Assembly (NCBI GenBank): GCA_947683625.1
Contig: CANTUR010000039.1
Span: 1,240,001 to 1,304,000 of the forward strand
Direction of reading: 5' to 3'
Length of the DNA stretch: 64,000 nucleotides
Origin: Mallotus nudiflorus
Lineage: Eukaryota > Streptophyta > Magnoliopsida > Malpighiales > Euphorbiaceae
The notes beneath the pieces are model-generated. The model made no database searches. It saw nothing but the letters and a program-made list of their open reading frames with translations, and was not told the DNA's origin. Positions 58,949-64,000 of this stretch are shown here, piece after piece; the first letter of the stretch is position 1, and the number at the start of each line of letters is the position of its first letter. The position numbers were made by a program, and so were the translations under genes.

Positions 58949-59610
58949 AAACTTCAACGTTTGGTTACGTATCTTTGAATTTTCATTCATAATCTCTTCT
59001 TTTTTTTTCTTAACTCTTCTTAAATTAAAAAAATTAAAAAAATCAAATTTTTGTGATTTATTCAAAGGGGATCAAAATCTATCAAGAGATCTATAATTGA
59101 TTTCTGCGTTTATTAAAAAAATTAATTGGGTTTAATTTTTAATTGTGTTGTTGGTGGCATTTGTGGGGAATATAAATCAAAATTGGCTTCTATTGATAAT
59201 TTTTGTTATGTGCATTTTATTTGCTTCTTTAAATTAGATTTATTTCTCGATTTTAGGCTAAGTTTTGTTTACTTTCTTAACATCTTGATTATTTGAATTG
59301 AGAATAGTCACTTTGAATTTTAAGTTTAATTTGATTTTATTATTTTGGTGTTGAATTGATTAAGCAATTCTTGAAGAATTTGTAATAGATTCCATAGAAC
59401 CAAGATTTGAGAAATTTAAGTGGTACAAGGTAAGTGGTGAGCTCATATAAGGATAAAAGCCTTAGTGAGTGAAACATATAAGGGAGTGTTTATGAGGTTT
59501 TTGCTACTAACAATTTCTTATAGGTAAAATTAAAGCAATGGATTAAAAAGGTGAAGAAATTCCCAATCAAAGGTTGTATATGAAAGCAATGAACTAAAAC
59601 GTTTGAAAGA
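58949..59610 (+). other. Chromovirus leader (subfamily a)
   Basis: AT-rich leader with AAGGTAAGTGGTGAGCTCAT (59428) and GTGAAACATATAAGGGAGTG (59469), the conserved pre-gag blocks also seen at 20447-20549 and near 63780-63880. No coding. Confidence 0.6.
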
Positions 59611-60624
59611 ATGAGGTTAGACTTGGCAACTCAAATTAGAGACTTGGCAAATCGAATTGACAAGATGGAGTCAAGTTATTATAGAGATTCTAGTACAACC
59701 AATACTAGAAACCATAAGAGGCATGAACAAGAGGATGTTGATCAAACATCCAATTTGGGCAAAAATGGGCACGCAAAAGTTGATAACAACTTAGGAAGCA
59801 TTAAGAAGAAAATTACAAGCTTCCAAAGCAAGAGTGATGTTAAAGCATATTTGGAGTGGGAGGAAAAGGTGGAGTTCATCTTAGACTATCATCAATATTT
59901 TGAAGAAAAGAAGGTGAAACTAGCCACTGTGGAGTTTACCAACTATGCACTTATTTGGTAGGACCAATTAATGACTAGTAAAGAAGGAACCATGATCGGC
60001 CTATTGAGACATGGGAGGAGATAAAAGCAATCATGCACAAGAGGTTTGTTCTTACACACTATTATAGTGAATTTTACAATAAACTTTAAAACCTTGTACA
60101 AGGCTCTAAAAGTGTGTATGAGTACCATCAAGAAATGTAGCTAGCAATTATTAGAGCAAATGTTGAAGAGGAATGTGAGGCAATAATGGCAAGGTTTTTG
60201 CATAGGTTAAATAGAAGCATAGCTGGCTTAGTGGAATTACATCACTATGATGACATGGATGATATGTTGCACATGGAAATCAAGATTAAGAAGTTATTAA
60301 AGTTCAAGAGTTCTAAAGGTAATTTGATTTTTATAATCCTTTATGGAAGTCAAATTGGAAGAGTGGAGATAAGAGCTACAACAAGTCAAAATTTGACAAT
60401 AATGAAAGAGAAAAGGAAAGGGAAATGCCAATGCCAAAGATAAAGTTGAGACTTAAATTAAACGTTCTCATGATATTCATTATTTTAAATATTTGGGTCA
60501 TAGACATATTTCTTCTAATTGTCCAAATAAATGCACCATGACTATTAGGGGTAGCAAAATCTTTAGTGAAAGTGATGATGATGAGTGTGATTTGGAGATG
60601 CCTAAACTTGAGGATGCAAGTGAT
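59611..60624 (+). pseudogene. Chromovirus gag (subfamily a)
   Basis: Starts MRLDLATQIRDLANRIDKME and continues NNLGSIKKKITSFQSKSDVK, AYLEWEEKVEFILDYHQYFE, VEFTNYALIW (then TAG), IKAIMHKRFVLTHYYSEFYN, MARFLHRLNRSIAGLVELHH. Same architecture as 20604-21674, with several stops and frameshifts. In the zinc knuckle the first two Cys are Tyr (TAT at 60481 and 60490 in YFKYLGHRHISSNC), which would abolish zinc binding. An acidic tail SESDDDECDLEMP leads toward protease. Confidence 0.8.
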
Positions 60625-61130
60625 GATGATGTTGTCTAAAGTCCATCACATAGTGAATTGCTTATTACAAGGTGAATCATGAATGTGCAAGCCAAGATGA
60701 AGGATGGGGTACAACATGAGAACATTTTTCATACTAGATGCAATGTGCAAGATAAGGTATGTTGTATGGCCATTAATAGAGGTAGTTTCACAAATGTAGC
60801 ATCTACCATGTTAGTTGAGAAATTTCATTTATATACCATGAAGCAACCTAGACCTTGTACATTGTAATGGTTGAATGATTATGAGGAAATAAAAGTGACT
60901 AAAAAAGTGAAGAGAGAATTTTCCATAGGCAAATATAAAGATGAAGTATTGTGTGATGTAGTGTCTATGCAAGCTTGTCATATTCTTTTAGGGCATCCAT
61001 GGCAATATGATTAAAGGGCTAATCATAATGGGTTGTCTAATAGATATTCTTTTATAATGAACGATGTACCCATTATCCTTAAACCTTTAATAACTAAAGA
61101 AGTGTATGAGGACCAAAAAGTCCTAAAATA
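60625..61130 (+). pseudogene. Chromovirus protease (subfamily a)
   Basis: FHTRCNVQDKVCCMAINRGS then FTNVASTMLVEKF corresponds to FHTQCLISNKLCNMIMDSGS of the copy at 21.8 kb. The catalytic DSG has become NRG, so the enzyme is dead (Asp to Asn). VLCDVVSMQACHILLGHPW is the conserved end. Several stops. Confidence 0.75.
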
Positions 61131-61400
61131 AAGATTTAAAGAATTTGAAAAAGACAAAATAATAAAAAGAGAGAGAGAGAGAGTTTGCATAAAAAAGAAT
61201 AGTCAAACAAGCAAAAGGAGAACTATGAGAAAAGCAATGAGAGGAACGAGAAAAAAGAGGAAAAAAGAGAGCTTAAAAAGATACACAATGAGAAAAAGAA
61301 GAGTGATACATGTGCAAAAGGTGAGTTGAGTGTAAATGAGGTAAAAAAAAAAGAGAAATGCAAGTTTTTATATAAAAGAAAAAGATGCTAAGAAAGCTTT
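61131..61400 (+). repeat. Purine-rich tract with (GA)n run
   Basis: About 270 bases of almost pure A/G on the plus strand, with a GA microsatellite at about 61168-61183. It corresponds to the charged linker between protease and RT in the related copy (22200-22440), but has expanded and become low-complexity. Confidence 0.7.
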
Positions 61401-62111
61401 ACTCTTAAGGCAGCCTATCCTTGTACTTGTTTACAAGAAATTATATATGAGCTCTAACAATCTTGACCCTTCTTTGCCTAATTCTTTTGTGAGTTTATTA
61501 TAGAAATTTCAAGGTATGTTTCCCGATGATATTCCTAGTGGTTTGCCACTAATTAAAGGAATAAAGCATGAAATTGACTTTGTACCTAATTCTACAATTC
61601 CAAATAGACCTGCTTGTAGATGCAATACTAAGGAAACTGAGGAGTTAAAAAGGCAAGTTGAGGATCTTATGAATAAAGGCTACATTAGAGAAAGCTTGAG
61701 CCCATGTGTCATTCCCATTCTACTTGTGCCTAAGAAGGATGGAACTTGGAGAATGTGTATTGATTGTCATACAATTAACAAAATAATAATAAAGTATCAA
61801 CATCATATTCCTAGATTAGATGATATGCTTGATGAATTGCATGGGACAGTTATATTTTCCAAAATTGATTTGAAAAGTGGTTATCATCATATTTGCATGA
61901 AAGAGGGTGATGAGTGGAAAATTGCATTTAAAATAAAATATGGTTTATATAAGTGGTTAGTCATGCCTTTTGGTTTAACTAATACACCTAGCACTTTTAT
62001 GAGATTAATGAAACATATTTTGCATGCTTTCATTGGAAAATATTTGGTTGTTTATTTTAATGATATACTTATCTATAAAAAATCTTTAGAAGAGCATATT
62101 GAAATGTACAT
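61401..62111 (+). pseudogene. Chromovirus RT (subfamily a), 3' part deleted
   Basis: An open frame from 61516: MFPDDIPSGLPLIKG, GYIRESLSPCVIPILLVPKK, DGTWRMCIDCHTINKI, FSKIDLKSGYHHICMK, WLVMPFGLTNTPSTFMRLMK. The catalytic box YFDD is YFND here (AAT at 62059-62061), a lethal Asp-to-Asn change. At about 62105, shortly after the catalytic box (YKKSLEEHIE), the sequence jumps to the last codons of the polyprotein, so RNase H and integrase are deleted, roughly 2 kb compared with the copy at 23.1-25.1 kb. Confidence 0.85.
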
Positions 62112-62125
62112 TTGGTTTTGGAAGT

Positions 62126-63119
62126 TGATGCAAACCAAATAAGCACCAACCATGTTAATAAGCATGATGATCTACTAAAGTATGATGGTCCAATGACTAG
62201 AGCTCGCATTAAGACATTCAAGGATGCTTTAGGAGTGTTCATGAAGCAAGAGATGAAGCTTGAGTTGATTAATCAAAGCACAAGTGCAAATGGAGCTCAA
62301 TTGAGTGAATTTGGAGAAAGTTTGACACAATGGCAAAATCATCCTTTTTACACCTTATTATCATATTTTGACCCTCAAAATGAAGAATTCATGTCAAACT
62401 CTTCAAGTGGAATGATTTGCATTCAAAACACATAAAGTGCAATTTTGAAGATTTTAGAAGGTTCTAGAAGGTGCTAAGGGAATCTACAAGAATCAATAAT
62501 CTTTCAAGAAATTTCTCTACAAATAAAACCCTAGATATGATAGAGAGTGGCTGAAACTCATTTAAAGACTTGGTTAAATTTTGCTTGGTTGTCTTGAGTT
62601 GTCAATTTGACTTTTCAATGCTTAGTTGTCATGAATTGTCAATTTGAATTTTCAAAGCTTAATTGTCATTAGTTGTCATATTTTAGAAGGGATCCTATTT
62701 ATTTAAGGAATTTCCTTTATAGGAGTCTTTAGGAATAAGTAAGAAAACATACTCCTTCAAGGATTAGGATGTTTACATGCCTATATAAAGGCCATATCAA
62801 TGTAGCACGAATTTAGAATGAGTTTTATCAATTAAATTTCAATTCTTATGAGGTTAAAGTCCTTCTCTTTTGTTCTTAAAAGAACTTTTATGAATTTATC
62901 AAGTGAAGGCTTAGTATATTCAAACCTAGTTTAATTTAGACTTAAAATTGACTTTGTTAATCTTAGGTTTACATTAAATAACCTTTAATTCTTTATAATT
63001 AAGGTTCTTAAGTATAGGTTATTTAAGGGTCTTATTGGGGATTAGAGTTTCTTTTTGATTGATTTATGAACGATCCTTGGCAAGGTTAGGTTTGGTACAA
63101 GTTAACCACATTCATATCA
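62126..63119 (+). repeat. CRM-like chromovirus LTR (subfamily b)
   Basis: 994 bp, TGATGCAAACCAAATAAGC to ...CACATTCATATCA, with inverted ends TGATG/CATATCA. The first 300 bases continue the polyprotein tail (LKYDGPMTRARIKTFKDALG) as an open frame to 62435. TATA box CTATATAAAGGCC near 62779. A second internal region begins right after it, so it is 3' LTR to the left unit and 5' LTR to the right one. Its sequence differs clearly from the LTR at 57997. Confidence 0.85.
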
Positions 63120-63121
63120 TT

Positions 63122-63139
63122 TGGTATCAGAGCTTTGGC
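63122..63139 (+). promoter_or_regulatory. Primer-binding site, initiator Met tRNA
   Basis: TGGTATCAGAGCTTTGGC follows the LTR after TT; canonical. Confidence 0.9.
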
Positions 63140-63922
63140 TCATTAATCAAGTACGTATCTTTACTTTTCTTTGTTGTTTGCATTTCATCCAAAAAAAACA
63201 TTATTTCTTATTTCATTCATTCTTGTGTCTTGTTTGATATCAATTCTTTTTTCTTTGTGATCATTGTGATCAAATTCATTTTTTTTTATCTTGCATCAAT
63301 TTCATTCTTTTCTTCATATTCCAACTTGTTCTTAGTCTTAAAAAAAATAAATTCATTTATACTCTTATTATTTTGCATCCTAAGAGTCTTGTTTGTCACA
63401 AATACATATCAAGTTAAAGTTTGTTCTTAATTTGGTCGTTTTAACATTTGTTACCAAAAAAAAAAGAGGTGTATTAATCAAAGTTAAATTCATTCGGCCT
63501 ATAACCATTCCAATTGACTATTTTCATTCTAAATTCCATACCTTGCCTTATTTCAATTCTAGATATTCTACTCTTCTTCTTAAGTTGCATTTAGGGTAGT
63601 TTATATACTTATTCCAAAATTTCTTATTTTTATTTTGTTTGGATATTGTTCTTATTTATTGCGTTTTCTTTGGCTCTTATAATCAAATTTCAGTTTAATT
63701 TTTCTTTGTTTGTTTTGTATTGAGCTTAATTTGATAATTAGTAACTTAAGTTCCATAAGAACTATAAGAAAGGAATTTGAGAGGTAAAAGGCAAGTGGTG
63801 AGGTTATAGGAGGGTAAAAGCCTAATTGAGTGAAACATGAGCGTTGAGTGATTCTTTGAGTGTAAACACGTAAGGGAGTGTTACTTGTGAGGTTTTTTTT
63901 CTTTTGTTTCTTTGTTTATAAC
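63140..63922 (+). other. Chromovirus leader (subfamily b)
   Basis: T-rich leader with long T and A runs, then GAGAGGTAAAAGGCAAGTGG (63779) and CACGTAAGGGAGTGTTACTT (63867) before gag. Open frames at 63059-63599 are low-complexity Phe/Ser/Ile-rich readings of T-rich DNA and not genes. Confidence 0.65.
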
Positions 63923-64000
63923 ATGTCAGGTTCAAAAAAGGTTGAGAAAGATCCTAAATGGAAACTCTTTATAAAGGTGATGCAAGAACAAATGAGTCAA
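63923..64000 (+). CDS. Chromovirus gag, N-terminal start (runs off the window)
   Basis: MSGSKKVEKDPKWKLFIKVM then QEQMSQ. The ATG sits at the end of the conserved leader, exactly where gag starts in the copy at 20604 (MSKDTSSSSINDHVIQAMQQ), and both have a Q-rich MxxQM/MQQQ segment. The frame is open to the window end; intactness beyond cannot be judged. Confidence 0.65.
   Translation, partial: MSGSKKVEKDPKWKLFIKVMQEQMSQ

Noticed and set aside
63059..63430. 123-codon plus-strand hydrophobic frame, possible membrane protein
   Set aside because: It starts inside the LTR, crosses the primer-binding site and reads T-rich leader; hydrophobicity comes from base composition.

Overview
This window is plant nuclear DNA: very AT-rich and packed with LTR retrotransposons inserted into one another. 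Every protein similarity I can read is gag, protease (PR), reverse transcriptase (RT), RNase H (RH) or integrase (IN) from Ty1-copia or Ty3-gypsy elements. I see no host gene, tRNA, rRNA or CRISPR array. The families suggest a flowering plant, probably a eudicot, in pericentromeric or similar heterochromatin. They are Angela-like copia with 2.2-kb LTRs, Tat-lineage gypsy with tandem repeats near the 3' LTR, and CRM-like chromoviruses with TGATG...CATCA LTR ends and an iMet-type primer site. I cannot name the species.

Layout. 1-1435: the end of a copia polyprotein and its truncated 3' LTR. 1436-4849: unassigned AT-rich DNA, with a probable gypsy LTR end at its right side. 4850-8231: a decayed gypsy gag, split by a solo Angela-type LTR on the minus strand (5759-7954, 5-bp TSD). 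It is split again by a plus-strand Angela element (LTR 8232-10444; leader and gag-PR-IN remnant to 13485). 13486-47433: a tandem array of a non-autonomous Tat-like element on the minus strand, with three LTRs (13486, 31698, 39755) and three gag-only internal regions. Each internal region carries a hairpin-rich 60-bp array, a 57-bp array and a third repeat block. 17127-25993: a CRM-like chromovirus inserted in the first Tat unit and rearranged to solo LTR, duplicated host piece, 3' fragment, then a full LTR-internal-LTR element. 47434-50976: a truncated CRM-like 3' half with its LTR, then an inverted fragment of the Tat LTR. 52031-54471: a compact minus-strand chromovirus derivative with two similar 937-938-bp LTRs, a 566-bp internal region and a perfect TSD. 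55100-57945: PR-RT-RH of a Tat-type gypsy, heavily broken. 57997-64000: two more CRM-like units, the second running off the window edge.

No element here looks able to transpose by itself. Nonsense codons and lost catalytic or zinc-binding residues repeatedly look like C-to-T or G-to-A changes (Trp to TAG, Gln to TAA, Cys to Tyr, Asp to Asn), as expected for long-methylated DNA. The most distinctive structure is the hairpin array in the Tat-like units: its stems change sequence while keeping their pairing around a conserved TCRGTY loop. The 2.2-kb inverted pair of Angela LTRs and the duplicated solo-LTR arrangement are also notable.
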